A stretch of DNA of 64,000 nt from NCBI RefSeq assembly GCF_001667185.1, contig NZ_LZIC01000030.1, positions 1-64,000 of the forward strand, in the 5' to 3' direction. The notes under the pieces were generated by a model. It saw nothing but the letters and a program-made list of their open reading frames with translations. It did not search any database and was not told the origin of the DNA. Positions within the stretch are counted from its first letter, which is position 1, and each line of letters begins with the position of its first letter. The stretch comes from Mycobacterium sp. 852002-50816_SCH5313054-b. Its GTDB lineage: Bacteria > Actinomycetota > Actinomycetes > Mycobacteriales > Mycobacteriaceae. The position numbers were made by a program, and so were the translations under genes. Shown here one piece after another: positions 8,668 through 20,230 of this stretch.

Positions 8668-9069
8668 GTGAGTACTGCCACCGCGCGCAAGCGTCGACCA
8701 CCCCGGACCCTGTATCGGGGCGACCCCGGCATGTGGTCGTGGGTGCTGCATCGCATCAGCGGCGCGACGGTCTTCTTCTTCCTGTTCGTCCACGTCCTGG
8801 ACGCCGCCATGCTGCGGGTCAGCCCGCAGACCTACAACGCGGTGATCCACGACTACCAGACGCCGATCGTCGGCCTGATGGAGTACGGCCTGATCGCCGC
8901 GGTGGCATTCCACGGGCTGAACGGGATCCGGGTCATCCTGATCGACTTCTGGTCGCAGGGACCCCGCTACCAGCGGCTGATGTTCTGGATCGTCGGCATC
9001 GTCTTCGCGCTGCTGATGGTTCCCGCCGGCGTGGTGACCGGCATCCACATCCTGGAGCACTTCCGATGA
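8668..9069 (+). CDS. sdhC: Succinate dehydrogenase cytochrome b556 subunit
   Basis: 133 aa from the GTG at 8668 (VSTATARKR); a TTG one codon earlier is less likely. Three TM helices are visible, with the conserved SGATVFFFLFVH start of the haem-binding region. It anchors complex II and binds haem and quinone. It corresponds to Rv3316 of the Sdh2 operon. Its stop overlaps sdhD by ATGA. Confidence 0.93.
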   Translation: MSTATARKRRPPRTLYRGDPGMWSWVLHRISGATVFFFLFVHVLDAAMLRVSPQTYNAVIHDYQTPIVGLMEYGLIAAVAFHGLNGIRVILIDFWSQGPRYQRLMFWIVGIVFALLMVPAGVVTGIHILEHFR

Positions 9070-9536
9070 GCAGCCCCGACCTCCAGCTGGCCCGGGGCCA
9101 GACGGCGCCGGTCAGGCAGCGCTTCTACGACCGCCCCGCCAGCCTGGACAACCCCCGATCCCCGCGCCGCCGCTCCGGCATCCCCAACTTCGAGAAATTC
9201 GCGTGGCTGTTCATGCGCTTCTCCGGGATCGCGCTGGTGTTCCTCGCGCTCGGGCATCTGTTCATCATGCTGATGTGGGACGACGGCGTGTACCGCATCG
9301 ACTTCAACTACGTGGCGCAGCGCTGGCATTCGCCGTTCTGGCAGATCTGGGACATGGCACTGCTGTGGCTGGCCGAGCTGCACGGCGGCAACGGGCTGCG
9401 CACCATCATCGACGACTACAGCCGCAAGAACTCCACCCGATTCTGGCTCAACAGCCTGCTGCTGCTGTCGATCGGGTTCACGTTGGTGCTGGGCACCTAC
9501 GTGCTGGTGACCTTCGACCCGAATATCGGAGGCTGA
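9066..9536 (+). CDS. sdhD: Succinate dehydrogenase hydrophobic membrane anchor subunit
   Basis: 156 aa from the ATG at 9066. A basic, cytoplasmic N-terminal tail of about 50 residues precedes three TM helices (FMRFSGIALVFLALGHL, LLWLAELHGGNG region, LLLSIGFTLVLGTYVLV). The conserved SGIALVFLALGHLF region contributes the haem ligand. It partners with SdhC and corresponds to Rv3317. Four bp separate it from sdhA. Confidence 0.93.
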   Translation: MSSPDLQLARGQTAPVRQRFYDRPASLDNPRSPRRRSGIPNFEKFAWLFMRFSGIALVFLALGHLFIMLMWDDGVYRIDFNYVAQRWHSPFWQIWDMALLWLAELHGGNGLRTIIDDYSRKNSTRFWLNSLLLLSIGFTLVLGTYVLVTFDPNIGG

Positions 9537-9540
9537 CGGG

Positions 9541-11294
<1,754 letters not shown>

Positions 11295-11295
<1 letters not shown>

Positions 11296-12110
11296 TGGCT
11301 TTTGAACCAGCGGAGGCGCCGGAGGCCGAAACTTTGGAACCACCGTTGCCCCCGATCCCCGAGGGCGCGGTGCTGGTGACCGTGAAGATCGCCCGGTTCA
11401 ACCCCGACCAGCCCGAGGCGTTCGCGAAAACCGGTGGCTGGCAAAGCTTTCGGGTGCCATGCCTGCCCAGCGACCGGATACTCAACCTGCTGATCTACAT
11501 CAAGAGCTACCTGGACGGGACGCTGACGTTCCGGCGATCGTGCGCCCACGGGGTGTGCGGCTCGGACGCCATGCGCATCAACGGCGTCAACCGACTGGCC
11601 TGCAAGGTGCTGATGCGCGACCTGCTGCCAAAAGACCAGCGGAAGGCCAAAAAGGCGGGGCTGACCATCACGGTCGAACCGATCCGCGGGCTGCCGGTGG
11701 AGAAGGACCTGGTGGTCGACATGGAGCCGTTCTTCGACGCCTACCGGGCGGTGAAGCCGTACCTGATCACCAGCGGCAATCCGCCGACGCGGGAACGCAT
11801 CCAGAGTCCGACCGACCGCGCCCGCTACGACGACACCACCAAGTGCATCCTGTGCGCGTGCTGCACCACCAGCTGCCCGATCTTCTGGCACGAGGGCAGC
11901 TACTACGGGCCGGCGGCCATCGTCAACGCGCACCGCTTCATCTTCGACAGCCGCGACGAGGCCGCCGCCGAGCGCCTCGACATCCTCAACGAGGTCGACG
12001 GCGTGTGGCGCTGCCGCACCACGTTCAACTGCACCGAATCCTGCCCGCGGGGCATCGAGGTCACCAAGGCGATCCAGGAGGTCAAGCGCGCGATCATGTT
12101 CTCGCGCTGA
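11295..12110 (+). CDS. sdhB: Succinate dehydrogenase iron-sulfur subunit
   Basis: 271 aa from the ATG at 11295. It passes electrons from FAD to quinone. All three cluster motifs are present: CAHGVCGSDAM plus a later Cys for 2Fe-2S, CILCACCTTSCP for 4Fe-4S, and CRTTFNCTESCPRGIEV for 3Fe-4S. It is the last gene of the sdhCDAB operon (Rv3319). Confidence 0.96.
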
Positions 12111-12124
12111 TCTTCTGGGCGCCG

Positions 12125-12388
12125 CTAGTCCGTTTGGCGCCCCTCGTACGGCGGAACTGCGCTCCCGGTGTCTTGCGGTGGCATCTCACCGGTGCCGCTG
12201 TACGTCTCCGACGCGGTCGGGTCACTCATCGGCGGGTTGGCGTCCTCGTCCACGGTCCCGACGGGACGGTCCCCGCGGCCCTGCTCGGGGGTGTCCGAGC
12301 CGGTGTCGCGTGCGCCGCTGCCCAACGGCGGATCGTCGAAGTGCTCGAGCCGCGAGTTTTCTGATTCCTGGTCATTTTGAGAGGTCAT
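12125..12388 (-). CDS. Hypothetical acidic, disordered small protein
   Basis: 87 aa from the ATG at 12388, with AGGAG six nt upstream. The sequence is rich in Asp, Glu, Gly, Pro, Ser and Thr (for example GARDTGSDTPEQGRGDRP), with no hydrophobic segment, cysteine or recognisable domain, so it is likely unfolded in isolation. It is convergent with sdhB, only 14 bp away. I do not recognise a family. Confidence 0.6.
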   Translation of the reverse strand: MTSQNDQESENSRLEHFDDPPLGSGARDTGSDTPEQGRGDRPVGTVDEDANPPMSDPTASETYSGTGEMPPQDTGSAVPPYEGRQTD

Positions 12389-12478
12389 CACCGTCTCCTC
12401 ACCCTCTCGTGCCCTGCCACACGGGCTGCGGCGCGGGTAAGACCCGGGTACCCGAAACCCGGCGCGCCGAACAACGCG

Positions 12479-13543
12479 TCAGCAGAGTTCGTGATGATGA
12501 CTTTGGTTGCCCCCGAGCCGCTTGGCCTGGTACATCGCGGCATCGGACGCGCTGATCAACTCCCCCAGCAGCGCTTGTGGTTCGGGCGCGGCGTCGTCGA
12601 GACGCGCGCAGGCGGTGCCGATGCTGGCGGTGACCCCCGCCGCCGAGGCCGCGATGGCCCGGCACATTCGCGCGGCCAACGACTCGGCGTTGCAGCCCGA
12701 CGAGGTGCCGGCCAAGAGGAATTCCTCACCGCCGCTTCGCGACACCACCGCCTGGTTGTCGGCCGCGGCCAGCAGCGCCTGGGCGACCTGGACCAGCGCG
12801 TGGTCGCCCGCGGCGTGGCCACACCGGTCGTTGAGGCCTTTGAAGTTGTCCAGATCGATCAGCATCACCACCAGGTGGGAATCGATGCCGCGCCGGGCCA
12901 GGATCATGCCCAGCGCCTCGTGCTGGAACGCGCGCCTGTTGAGCAGACCGGTCAGCGGGTCGCGGTCGGCGCGCAGCAGGTCCCCCGACAAGGCGCGCAC
13001 CAGAATCCGGATGGCCAGCGGCAGGGCGATGTTGACCTCGATCACCAGCCACAGGTCGACGCCCGCGAGGCTGGGGTGGCCCGATCTCGCCAGCGACAAG
13101 GCCTCCCAGGAGCCGACGGCGGCGGCCAGCGCGAAGTTGTACAGCACGAATCCCGTGGTGTGAAAGAACGCCAGGTAGGCGCCGAACGTCGCGAAGGCGA
13201 CACACCCGATCAGTGCGGCCAGCGGGTTCGGGTGCGCCAGGCACGCCAACGCGACGGCGGTGTTGCACGTCATGGCGAAAACCAGCGATTGCGTGCGCGT
13301 CGGCCAGCGCCATATCCACAGCAACATTCCCGCCACCCCACCGGCGAGGGCAACCCACATCATCGCCACCGGCACCGGTCCCCGGGGGCCGTCCGAACTG
13401 GCCAGCAGCGCGACCAGGCACAACACCATCGACGCGGAGATCAATGCCATCACGGCCCGGGTGGCGCCGCTGATACCCCGCGAAGCAAGGTAGCCGGAGA
13501 GCCAGTCGTACTGATCGGCCCCCCGGCTAAACAGCGCGGTCAT
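12479..13543 (-). CDS. Membrane-bound GGDEF diguanylate cyclase
   Basis: 354 aa. Residues about 30-180 form five or six TM helices, with no known sensor motif; residues about 195-350 are a GGDEF domain. The active-site loop is SGGEEF, a functional variant, and the metal-binding DLDNFKGLND is intact, so it should make cyclic di-GMP from GTP. The inhibitory I-site RxxD, which would fall five residues before GGEEF, reads DNQA, so product inhibition through this site is unlikely. No EAL domain is attached. Transcribed alone. Confidence 0.88.
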   Translation of the reverse strand: MTALFSRGADQYDWLSGYLASRGISGATRAVMALISASMVLCLVALLASSDGPRGPVPVAMMWVALAGGVAGMLLWIWRWPTRTQSLVFAMTCNTAVALACLAHPNPLAALIGCVAFATFGAYLAFFHTTGFVLYNFALAAAVGSWEALSLARSGHPSLAGVDLWLVIEVNIALPLAIRILVRALSGDLLRADRDPLTGLLNRRAFQHEALGMILARRGIDSHLVVMLIDLDNFKGLNDRCGHAAGDHALVQVAQALLAAADNQAVVSRSGGEEFLLAGTSSGCNAESLAARMCRAIAASAAGVTASIGTACARLDDAAPEPQALLGELISASDAAMYQAKRLGGNQSHHHELC

Positions 13544-13655
13544 CGTCGACTCTCAATCGCTCCCCATCGCTACTGCCCGTCCAGCGGCTAGCCGCATCCT
13601 ACGGCTCAATCGCGGGAGCCCGTCACACTTTCGCACCTCGTCCCGTCTGACGGGT

Positions 13656-14261
13656 ATGACGCAGAAAACCCGCCTCGAGCCCCTACCCCCCAAGCGCGCC
13701 GGGCTGCTGACCCGGGCCATGTATCGGGTCGCCAAGCGGCGCTACGGCCAGGTTCCCGAGCCGTTCGCCGTGTCCGCGCACCATCGCAAACTGATGATCG
13801 CCGGCGCCGTGCACGAAACCATGGTGGACCGGGCGTCCAAGACGCTCCCGATCGGCGTGCGCGAACTCGCGGTGCTGTGGACCGCGCGCGCGATCGGCTG
13901 CTCGTGGTGCGTGGACTTCGGGTCGATGCTGCAGCGGCTGGACGGCCTGGACATTGAGCGGCTGAAGGACCTCGACAACTACGCGACGTCACCACTCTTC
14001 AGCGGCGACGAGCGCGCGGCCATCGCCTACGCCGACGCGATGACCGCCGACCCGCACACCGTCACCGACGAGCAGGTCGCCGACCTGCGCGCGCGCTTCG
14101 GCGACGCCGGCGTGTTCGAGCTGACCTACCAGATCGGGCTGGAGAACATGCGGGCGCGGGTGAACTCCGCGCTGGGCATCACCGAGCAGGGCTTCAATTC
14201 CGGTGACGCCTGCCGTATCCCGTGGGCTACCCAGGAAGGCCCCGCAGCGGAGAGCCGCTGA
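13656..14261 (+). CDS. Carboxymuconolactone decarboxylase / AhpD-like family protein
   Basis: 201 aa. The protein has the CMD-domain redox motif in ARAIGCSWCVDFG (CxxC plus nearby acidic residues) about residue 85. Many such proteins act as alkylhydroperoxidases or thiol-disulfide proteins, rather than as decarboxylases. A position next to sigJ is interesting because ECF41-type sigma factor genes often neighbour CMD, epimerase or oxidoreductase genes. The 3' end overlaps the convergent sigJ by 35 bp. Confidence 0.85.
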   Translation: MTQKTRLEPLPPKRAGLLTRAMYRVAKRRYGQVPEPFAVSAHHRKLMIAGAVHETMVDRASKTLPIGVRELAVLWTARAIGCSWCVDFGSMLQRLDGLDIERLKDLDNYATSPLFSGDERAAIAYADAMTADPHTVTDEQVADLRARFGDAGVFELTYQIGLENMRARVNSALGITEQGFNSGDACRIPWATQEGPAAESR

Positions 14262-15147
14262 ACTTATCCGGGTTGGCGACATCCCATAGGGCGCAGACCT
14301 TTCCGTCGCGCACCGTCATCGCGAGGATCCGCGGCCGCATCTCCCAGTGGCCGCCGTCGCCGGGACTGCCCGCCGTGTAGGCGCCCAGTTCGCCGTTGAC
14401 CAGCGCCAGCTGGTTGGCCGTGAAGAACGCCGGCCCGTAGCGGCGGGCCAGGCCGAACATGAAGCGGGCCACCTTGTCCGCCCCGTGAATGACGTGGACT
14501 GCGGTGGGCGCCTTGCCATTCGAATCGCCGGTGAAGACCACGTCGGGATGCAGCAGCGCCACCACGGCCGGCAGGTCGCCGGCGGCCATGGCGGCCATCA
14601 GCCGACCGACCACCTCGTCGTGCGACGGATCGGGTTCCGGTGGGGGCTGCGCGGTGACCGCCTTGCGGGCCCGCGACGCCAGCTGCCGCGCGGCGGCCTC
14701 GCTGGTTCCCAGCACCTCGGCCACGTCGGCGAACGGCACGGCGAAGCCGTCGTGCAGCACGAACGCGACCCGCTGGTCGGGCGAGAGGCGCTCCAGCACC
14801 ACCATCGCCGCGAATCGGGCGCCCTCGCTGGCCACCACCGCGGACAGCGGGTCGCCTTGGTCAAAGCCCGTGACCACCGGCTCGGGCAGCCAGTTGCCGG
14901 TGTAGGTCTCGCGGCGATGCGCGGCCGAGCGCAACCGGTCCAGGCCCAGCCTGCTCACCACGGTGGTCAGCCACGCCCGCAGGTCCGAGATGGCTGTTGC
15001 TTTTTCGGCGTTCTGCCCGTGCCAGCGCAGCCAGGCCTCCTGAACGATGTCCTCGGCGTCGGCCACGGTGCCGGTCAGCCGGTAGGCGACGGACATGAGA
15101 TGTGGTCGCAGGGACTCGAACTCGCTGACCTGCTGCGCTGCGGTCAT
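14227..15147 (-). CDS. sigJ: ECF41-type RNA polymerase sigma factor SigJ
   Basis: 306 aa from the ATG at 15147. It has sigma region 2 (DAEDIVQEAWLRWH, about residues 30-45), region 4 (about 110-165, ERLSPDQRVAFVLHD and an HTH) and a C-terminal SnoaL-like domain (about 185-300) that in this class replaces an anti-sigma factor and modulates activity. It is Rv3328c by sequence type and position (before the Rv3329 aminotransferase and dacB1). In M. tuberculosis SigJ is linked to peroxide resistance; the overlapping AhpD-like gene is consistent with that. Confidence 0.92.
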   Translation of the reverse strand: MTAAQQVSEFESLRPHLMSVAYRLTGTVADAEDIVQEAWLRWHGQNAEKATAISDLRAWLTTVVSRLGLDRLRSAAHRRETYTGNWLPEPVVTGFDQGDPLSAVVASEGARFAAMVVLERLSPDQRVAFVLHDGFAVPFADVAEVLGTSEAAARQLASRARKAVTAQPPPEPDPSHDEVVGRLMAAMAAGDLPAVVALLHPDVVFTGDSNGKAPTAVHVIHGADKVARFMFGLARRYGPAFFTANQLALVNGELGAYTAGSPGDGGHWEMRPRILAMTVRDGKVCALWDVANPDKFSGSPLRGLPG

Positions 15148-15178
15148 ACCCGCGAGCCTAGGCAATCGCACCAGGTGG

Positions 15179-15742
15179 TCACAACGACCGTCTGGACGAC
15201 AAGGGACGCCTCGCCTGCCGGGCCAGGCCGGGCACGGAATCCGCCAAATCCGCCCGGCCCGAGGCGATGGAGCCAAACGCGCGATAGGACGCCCAAAGTT
15301 GCCGTGGCGACGGAATTCTCGGCAGCCAGGCCAGTTCCCAGTGGATGCCGTTGATCGGGTCGTCGAAGAAGACAGCGTAGTAGCCGGGCCAGTACTGCGG
15401 ATACACCTTGGGTGCGTCGGTGACGGGAATTCCGCGCGGGGTCAGAAACTCGCCATAAAAGCGATCGACCTCTCGTCGGCTCGTGGCCCACAACGCGATG
15501 TGGTTGATCCCGACGGCCTGATCGGAGTGCACAAGCTTTTGTCCGTTGCGCGCGGGCTGAATGCCGACGTAGCTGTGCGGCGTGAGGAAGCGGGTCATGT
15601 AATAGGTCGATCGATAGTCGATGTCGAGCGTCGAGAAGCTCGTGTATCCCAGCCATCCGAACATCGCATCGTAGAACCCGAGGGAACCGTCGTAGTCCAG
15701 AACCGCGAATTCCACGTGGTGTACACCGCGCCCGCGCACCAT
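15179..15742 (-). CDS. VOC superfamily (glyoxalase-fold) protein
   Basis: 187 aa. Two beta-alpha-beta-beta-beta modules are visible, beginning HHVEFAVLDYDGSLGFYDAM and NHIALWATSRREVDRFYGEF, with the metal-ligand Glu in GIHWELAWLP. The last 40 residues are basic and unlike the family. Such proteins bind a divalent metal and act as lyases, isomerases, dioxygenases or antibiotic-binding proteins; no substrate can be given. It lies 31 bp upstream of sigJ and could be cotranscribed with it. Confidence 0.82.
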   Translation of the reverse strand: MVRGRGVHHVEFAVLDYDGSLGFYDAMFGWLGYTSFSTLDIDYRSTYYMTRFLTPHSYVGIQPARNGQKLVHSDQAVGINHIALWATSRREVDRFYGEFLTPRGIPVTDAPKVYPQYWPGYYAVFFDDPINGIHWELAWLPRIPSPRQLWASYRAFGSIASGRADLADSVPGLARQARRPLSSRRSL

Positions 15743-15849
15743 AACCTCCTCGTAACAGTGCTACTACAGATCGTAGTAAGAACGGCCCGGAAACAAAAGG
15801 TCGCCACGACCAGGTTCGGCGCGCTTTGGCGCTGCGCTCGGCGGGCAGA

Positions 15850-17190
15850 ATGACCCCAATGAGTCAGAACCTCTGGTTGCACTTCGCCCGGCACGGCCCC
15901 GACATCGCCGCGCCGATCATCACGCGCGGCGACGGGGTCACCATCTTCGACGACCGCGGCCGCAGCTACCTCGATGGGTTGTCGGGGCTGTTCACCGTGC
16001 AGGTCGGCCACGGCCGCGCCGAACTGGCCGAGGTCGCCGCCCGGCAGGCCGCCACGCTGGCGTACTTCCCGCTGTGGGGGTATGCCACGCCGACCGCGAT
16101 CGAGCTCTCGGAGCGCCTCGCGCGCTACGCGCCGGGCGAGTTGAACCGGGTGTTCTTCACCACCGGCGGCACCGAGGCGGTGGAGACCGCGTGGAAGGTC
16201 GCCAAGCAGTACTTCAAGCTCACCGGCAAACCCGGTAAGCACAAGGTGATTTCGCGGTCGGTCGCCTACCACGGCACCACGCAGGGCGCGCTGGCGATCA
16301 CCGGGCTGCCGCGGTACAAGGCGCCGTTCGAGCCGGTGACCCCGGGCGGCTTCCGGGTGCCCAACACCAACTTCTACCGCGCACCCGATCCGTTGGCCAA
16401 CGACGAGAAGGCCTTCGGCCGCTGGGCCGCCGACCGCATCGCCGAGGCGATCGAGTTCGAGGGGCCCGACACCGTCGCCGCGGTCTTTCTGGAACCGGTG
16501 CAGAACGCGGGCGGCTCGATCCCGCCTCCCCCAGGCTATTTCGAGCGGGTGCGCCAGATCTGCGATCAATACGACGTGCTGCTGGTCTCCGACGAGGTGA
16601 TCTGCGCCTTCGGCCGGATCGGGTCGATGTTCGCCTGTGCCGACTTCGGCTACGTGCCCGACATGATCACCTGCGCAAAGGGAATGACGTCCGGCTACTC
16701 GCCGCTGGGCGCGATGATCGCCAGCGAGCGGTTGTTCGAGCCGTTCAACGACGGCAAAACCATGTTCCCGCACGGCTATACGTTCGGCGGTCACCCCGTG
16801 TCGGCCGCCGTGGCGCTGGCCAACCTCGACATCTTTGAGCGCGAGGGTCTCAACGAGCGCGTCAAACACCACGGCCCGCTTTTCCGCGCCACCTTGGAGA
16901 AGCTGTACGACCTGCCGATCGTCGGCGACGTGCGCGGCGAGGGGTATTTCTACGGCGTGGAACTCGTCAAGGACCAGGCGAGCAAGCAGACCTTCACCGA
17001 CGACGAACGGCGGCCGCTGCTCGGCCGCGTCTCCTCGGCGCTGTTCGAGGCCGGGTTGTACTGCCGCACCGACGACCGCGGCGACTCCGTCATCCAGCTG
17101 GCGCCGCCGCTCATCAGCGGGCAGGCCGAGTTCGACACCATCGAGGCCGCGCTGCGCGGCGTGCTCACCGAGGAGTGTCAGCGCCTGTAG
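15850..17190 (+). CDS. Class III aminotransferase (Rv3329-like)
   Basis: 446 aa from the ATG at 15850; an ATG at 15859 (MSQNLWLH) is an equally good start. It is a PLP-dependent omega-amino-acid or diamine-type transaminase: TTGGTEAVETAWK and VAYHGTTQGAL in the PLP site, LLVSDEVICAFGRIG, and the Schiff-base Lys in TCAKGMTSGYSPLGAMI. It sits divergently from the VOC/sigJ genes as in M. tuberculosis. Substrate is not known. Confidence 0.92.
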   Translation: MTPMSQNLWLHFARHGPDIAAPIITRGDGVTIFDDRGRSYLDGLSGLFTVQVGHGRAELAEVAARQAATLAYFPLWGYATPTAIELSERLARYAPGELNRVFFTTGGTEAVETAWKVAKQYFKLTGKPGKHKVISRSVAYHGTTQGALAITGLPRYKAPFEPVTPGGFRVPNTNFYRAPDPLANDEKAFGRWAADRIAEAIEFEGPDTVAAVFLEPVQNAGGSIPPPPGYFERVRQICDQYDVLLVSDEVICAFGRIGSMFACADFGYVPDMITCAKGMTSGYSPLGAMIASERLFEPFNDGKTMFPHGYTFGGHPVSAAVALANLDIFEREGLNERVKHHGPLFRATLEKLYDLPIVGDVRGEGYFYGVELVKDQASKQTFTDDERRPLLGRVSSALFEAGLYCRTDDRGDSVIQLAPPLISGQAEFDTIEAALRGVLTEECQRL

Positions 17191-17353
17191 CGAGGACGCG
17201 ATTGACCTCGTACGCGGCCAGCAACACCTCCCGCGAATGCGCGGTGCTCGGGCTGCCCAGCAGCCGCGTTTGCGCATTGCACAGCCAGGTGAGCGCGGAC
17301 CGCAAGTCGGCGTCGGTCGCGTTATCGCGATGCAGCTTCAGCTCGTCCAGCAC
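17165..17353 (-). CDS. Hypothetical small protein, possibly a frameshifted remnant
   Basis: 62 aa from a GTG at 17353 with no clear ribosome site. The sequence looks protein-like (LTWLCNAQTRLLG, SREVLLAAYEVNRVLA). Coding-like sequence continues upstream of the GTG in the same frame (SLAQLLKQVEKGTQVRHSGG) without any start codon. An ATG at 17456 in another frame (MVRAAAR) would join it if one base were removed near 17441. The intact ancestor may therefore have been about 100 aa. Its 3' end overlaps the aminotransferase by 26 bp. I recognise no family. Nothing else is evident in 17354-17639 except the dacB1 promoter region. Confidence 0.35.
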   Translation of the reverse strand: MLDELKLHRDNATDADLRSALTWLCNAQTRLLGSPSTAHSREVLLAAYEVNRVLATGADTPR

Positions 17354-17639
17354 GCGGTCGCCCCCGGAATGCCGGACCTGGGTGCCCTTCTCGACCTGCT
17401 TGAGCAGTTGTGCCAGCGATCGCGGGCCGTCACCGTCGCGCCGCCGCCCGGACCATGTTCGAGACCAAAATCCGTTGTTCTGAATGGGCAGACCCTTCGG
17501 TGGGGGTAGTCAAGCCGGCCGCATCACAGCGTAATGCCTCGACGTCATGGGCCCTATCAGGAGATTTGCAACATCTGCCCCACCAGTCACAGCGCGGCTC
17601 CCGGGAATCGCGCGGTCGATCGCCTAGTCTGCACACACA

Positions 17640-18884
17640 ATGAACTTCCTACGCCCCGCGTCTTGCCTGGCAGCGGCCTTTTTTGTACTGGGCACCGTTG
17701 TGATCGCCGCGCCGGCGGCACCCGCGTTCGCCGAACCGGCCCCGGGCCCCAACGCCGGTCCCGGAAACTGCCCATATCAGGTGAACACCCCGCCCGCGGT
17801 GGATTCCTCGGAGGTCCCCGCCGCCGGCGATCCGCCGATGCCCCTGGCGGTGCCGCCCAAGCCGGTCGGCGGCGAGGCGCTGAGCAGTTGCGGAATCGTC
17901 GCGGCACCCGACACCGCCCCGCTGCCGGGCGACGTGTCCGCCGACGCCTGGCTGGTGGCCGACCTGGACAGCGGCGCCGTCATCGCCGCCAAGGACCCGC
18001 ACGGGCGGCACCGCCCGGCCAGCATCATCAAGGTGCTGGTCGCGATGGCATCCATCAACGCGTTGCCCCTCAACAAGTCCGTCCAGGGCACCGCCGACGA
18101 TGCGGCGGCCGAGGGCACCAAGGTCGGCGTGCAGGAGGGCGGCGTGTTCACCGTCAACCAACTGCTGCACGGGCTGCTGATGCACTCCGGCAACGACGCC
18201 GCCCACGCGCTGGCCATGCAACTCGGCGGCATGCAGCAGGCGCTGGACAAGATCAACGTGCTCGCCGCCAAGCTCGGCGGCCGGGACACCCGGGCGGCGA
18301 CCCCGTCGGGCCTGGACGGGCCCGGCATGAGCACGTCGGCCTACGACATCGGCCTGTTCTACCGCTACGCCTGGCAGAACCCCACCTTCGCCGACATCGT
18401 CGCGACGCGGACCTTCGACTTCCCCGGCCACGGCGACCACCCCGGCTACGAGCTGGAAAACGACAACCAGCTGCTCTACAAGTACCCCGGCGCCATGGGC
18501 GGCAAGACCGGCTATACCGACGACGCCGGCCAGACCTTCGTGGGCGCGGCCAACCACGACGGACGACGGCTGATGGCGGTGCTGATGCACGGAACCCGGC
18601 AGCCGATCGCCCCGTGGGAACAGGCGGCGCACCTACTGGATTACGGGTTTTCCACGCCGCGCGGCACCCAGGTCGGCACGCTGATCGAGCCGGATCCCTC
18701 GCTGCTGCCGGCCCACCACGACGCCGCTTCCGACCGGCCGGGCACCGGCGCCCAGGCCGCCGGGTTCATGCCATCGGCCGACGCGCTGCCGGTGCGGGTG
18801 GGTGTTGCGGTGATCGGAACGATCATCGTGTTTAGTTTGATCATGGTCGCTCGCTCGATGAACCGCCGACCGCAACACCGTTGA
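17640..18884 (+). CDS. dacB1: D-alanyl-D-alanine carboxypeptidase (class C-type PBP)
   Basis: 414 aa. A signal peptide (residues 1-31, ending PAFAEP), a Pro-rich stretch, then a penicillin-binding transpeptidase domain with all three motifs: SIIK in RPASIIK (SxxK nucleophile), SGN (SxN) and KTG in GGKTGYT. A C-terminal TM helix (about 383-403) tethers it to the membrane. It trims the terminal D-Ala from peptidoglycan pentapeptides. It corresponds to Rv3330, and its stop overlaps the sugI start. Confidence 0.94.
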   Translation: MNFLRPASCLAAAFFVLGTVVIAAPAAPAFAEPAPGPNAGPGNCPYQVNTPPAVDSSEVPAAGDPPMPLAVPPKPVGGEALSSCGIVAAPDTAPLPGDVSADAWLVADLDSGAVIAAKDPHGRHRPASIIKVLVAMASINALPLNKSVQGTADDAAAEGTKVGVQEGGVFTVNQLLHGLLMHSGNDAAHALAMQLGGMQQALDKINVLAAKLGGRDTRAATPSGLDGPGMSTSAYDIGLFYRYAWQNPTFADIVATRTFDFPGHGDHPGYELENDNQLLYKYPGAMGGKTGYTDDAGQTFVGAANHDGRRLMAVLMHGTRQPIAPWEQAAHLLDYGFSTPRGTQVGTLIEPDPSLLPAHHDAASDRPGTGAQAAGFMPSADALPVRVGVAVIGTIIVFSLIMVARSMNRRPQHR

Positions 18885-20230
18885 GCGCCGTGTCGCGGCG
18901 GGGCCTGCGGGTCGGGCTCACCGCCGCCAGCGTCGGCGTCATCTACGGGTATGACCTGTCCATCATCGCCGCCGCGCAGTTGTTCGTCACCGAGGACTTC
19001 GGGCTCACCACCCGCCAGCAGGAACTGCTGACGACGATGGTGGTGCTCGGCCAGATCGCCGGGGCGCTCGGCGCCGGCGTGCTCGCCAACGCCATCGGGC
19101 GCAAGAAGTCGATGGTGCTGATCGCGATCAGCTACGCGGTGTTCGCGCTGCTGGCGGCGTTCTCGGTATCGCTGCCGATGCTGTTGGCGGCGCGATTCCT
19201 GCTCGGCCTGACGATCGGCGTGACGGTGGTGGTCGTCCCGGTGTACGTGGCCGAATCGTCCCCGGCGGCGGTGCGCGGCTCGCTGCTGACGGCCTACCAA
19301 CTGGCGATCGTCAGCGCGCTGATCCTCGGCTACCTGACCGGCTACCTGTTGGCCGGCACCCACAGCTGGCGGTGGATGCTGGGGCTGGCCGCCGTACCCG
19401 CAACCCTGCTGCTGCCCTTGCTGATTCGGATGCCCGACACGGCCCGGTGGTACCTGCTGAAGGGCCGGGTCGACGACGCCCGACGGGCCTTGTTGCGCAT
19501 CGAGCCGGACGCGCAGGTCGACGAGGAGCTCGCCGAGATCGGCAGCGCCCTGAGCGAAGGCAGCGGCGGCTTCGCCGAGATGCTGCGCAGGCCGTATCGG
19601 CGGGCGACCGTCTTCGTGGTCACGCTGGGTTTCCTGATCCAGATCACCGGCATCAACGCGATCATCTACTACAGCCCGCGGATTTTCGAAGCCATGGGCT
19701 TCACCGGCAATTTCGCGCTGCTCGGGTTGCCGGCGCTGGTTCAGGTCGCCGGATTGGCGGCCGTGTGCACCGCGCTGCTTCTCGTCGACCGGCTGGGCCG
19801 GCGGCCGATCCTGTTGTGCGGCATCGCGATGATGATCGTCGCCGACGTCGTCCTGCTGGCCGTGTTCGCCCAGAATCATCTCGGCGGCGCGGGCCTGGTC
19901 TTGGGGTTCGCCGGCATCCTGCTGTTCATCATCGGCTACACCATGGGTTTCGGCTCCCTGGGCTGGGTGTACGCCAGCGAAAGTTTCCCGTCGCGGCTGC
20001 GGTCCATCGGGTCCAGCGTGATGCTGACGTCCAACCTGGTGGGCAACGCGATCGTCGCCGCCGTGTTCCTGACCATGCTGCATTCCCTCGGCGGCGCCGG
20101 GACTTTCGCGGTGTTCGCGGCTTTCGCGGTGGTCGCTCTCGGCTTCGTCTACCGGTTCGCCCCGGAGACCAAGGGGCGCCCGCTCGAGGAGATCAGTCAC
20201 TTCTGGGAAAACGGCGGGCGATGGGATTGA
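18881..20230 (+). CDS. sugI: MFS sugar porter SugI
   Basis: 449 aa from the TTG at 18881, overlapping the dacB1 stop (TTGA). Twelve TM helices with sugar-porter signatures: GRKKS between TM2 and TM3, [21 protein letters not shown] after TM4-5, [10 protein letters not shown] between TM8 and TM9, and [11 protein letters not shown] at the end. It probably imports a hexose or related sugar by proton symport. It corresponds to Rv3331; the substrate is unproven. It overlaps nagA by 10 bp, suggesting coupling to amino-sugar use. Confidence 0.9.
   Translation: MSAVSRRGLRVGLTAASVGVIYGYDLSIIAAAQLFVTEDFGLTTRQQELLTTMVVLGQIAGALGAGVLANAIGRKKSMVLIAISYAVFALLAAFSVSLPMLLAARFLLGLTIGVTVVVVPVYVAESSPAAVRGSLLTAYQLAIVSALILGYLTGYLLAGTHSWRWMLGLAAVPATLLLPLLIRMPDTARWYLLKGRVDDARRALLRIEPDAQVDEELAEIGSALSEGSGGFAEMLRRPYRRATVFVVTLGFLIQITGINAIIYYSPRIFEAMGFTGNFALLGLPALVQVAGLAAVCTALLLVDRLGRRPILLCGIAMMIVADVVLLAVFAQNHLGGAGLVLGFAGILLFIIGYTMGFGSLGWVYASESFPSRLRSIGSSVMLTSNLVGNAIVAAVFLTMLHSLGGAGTFAVFAAFAVVALGFVYRFAPETKGRPLEEISHFWENGGRWD

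Noticed and set aside
18633..18878. Minus-strand small ORF opposite the dacB1 C-terminus
   Set aside because: Antisense to the signal-anchored end of dacB1, low complexity, no ribosome site.
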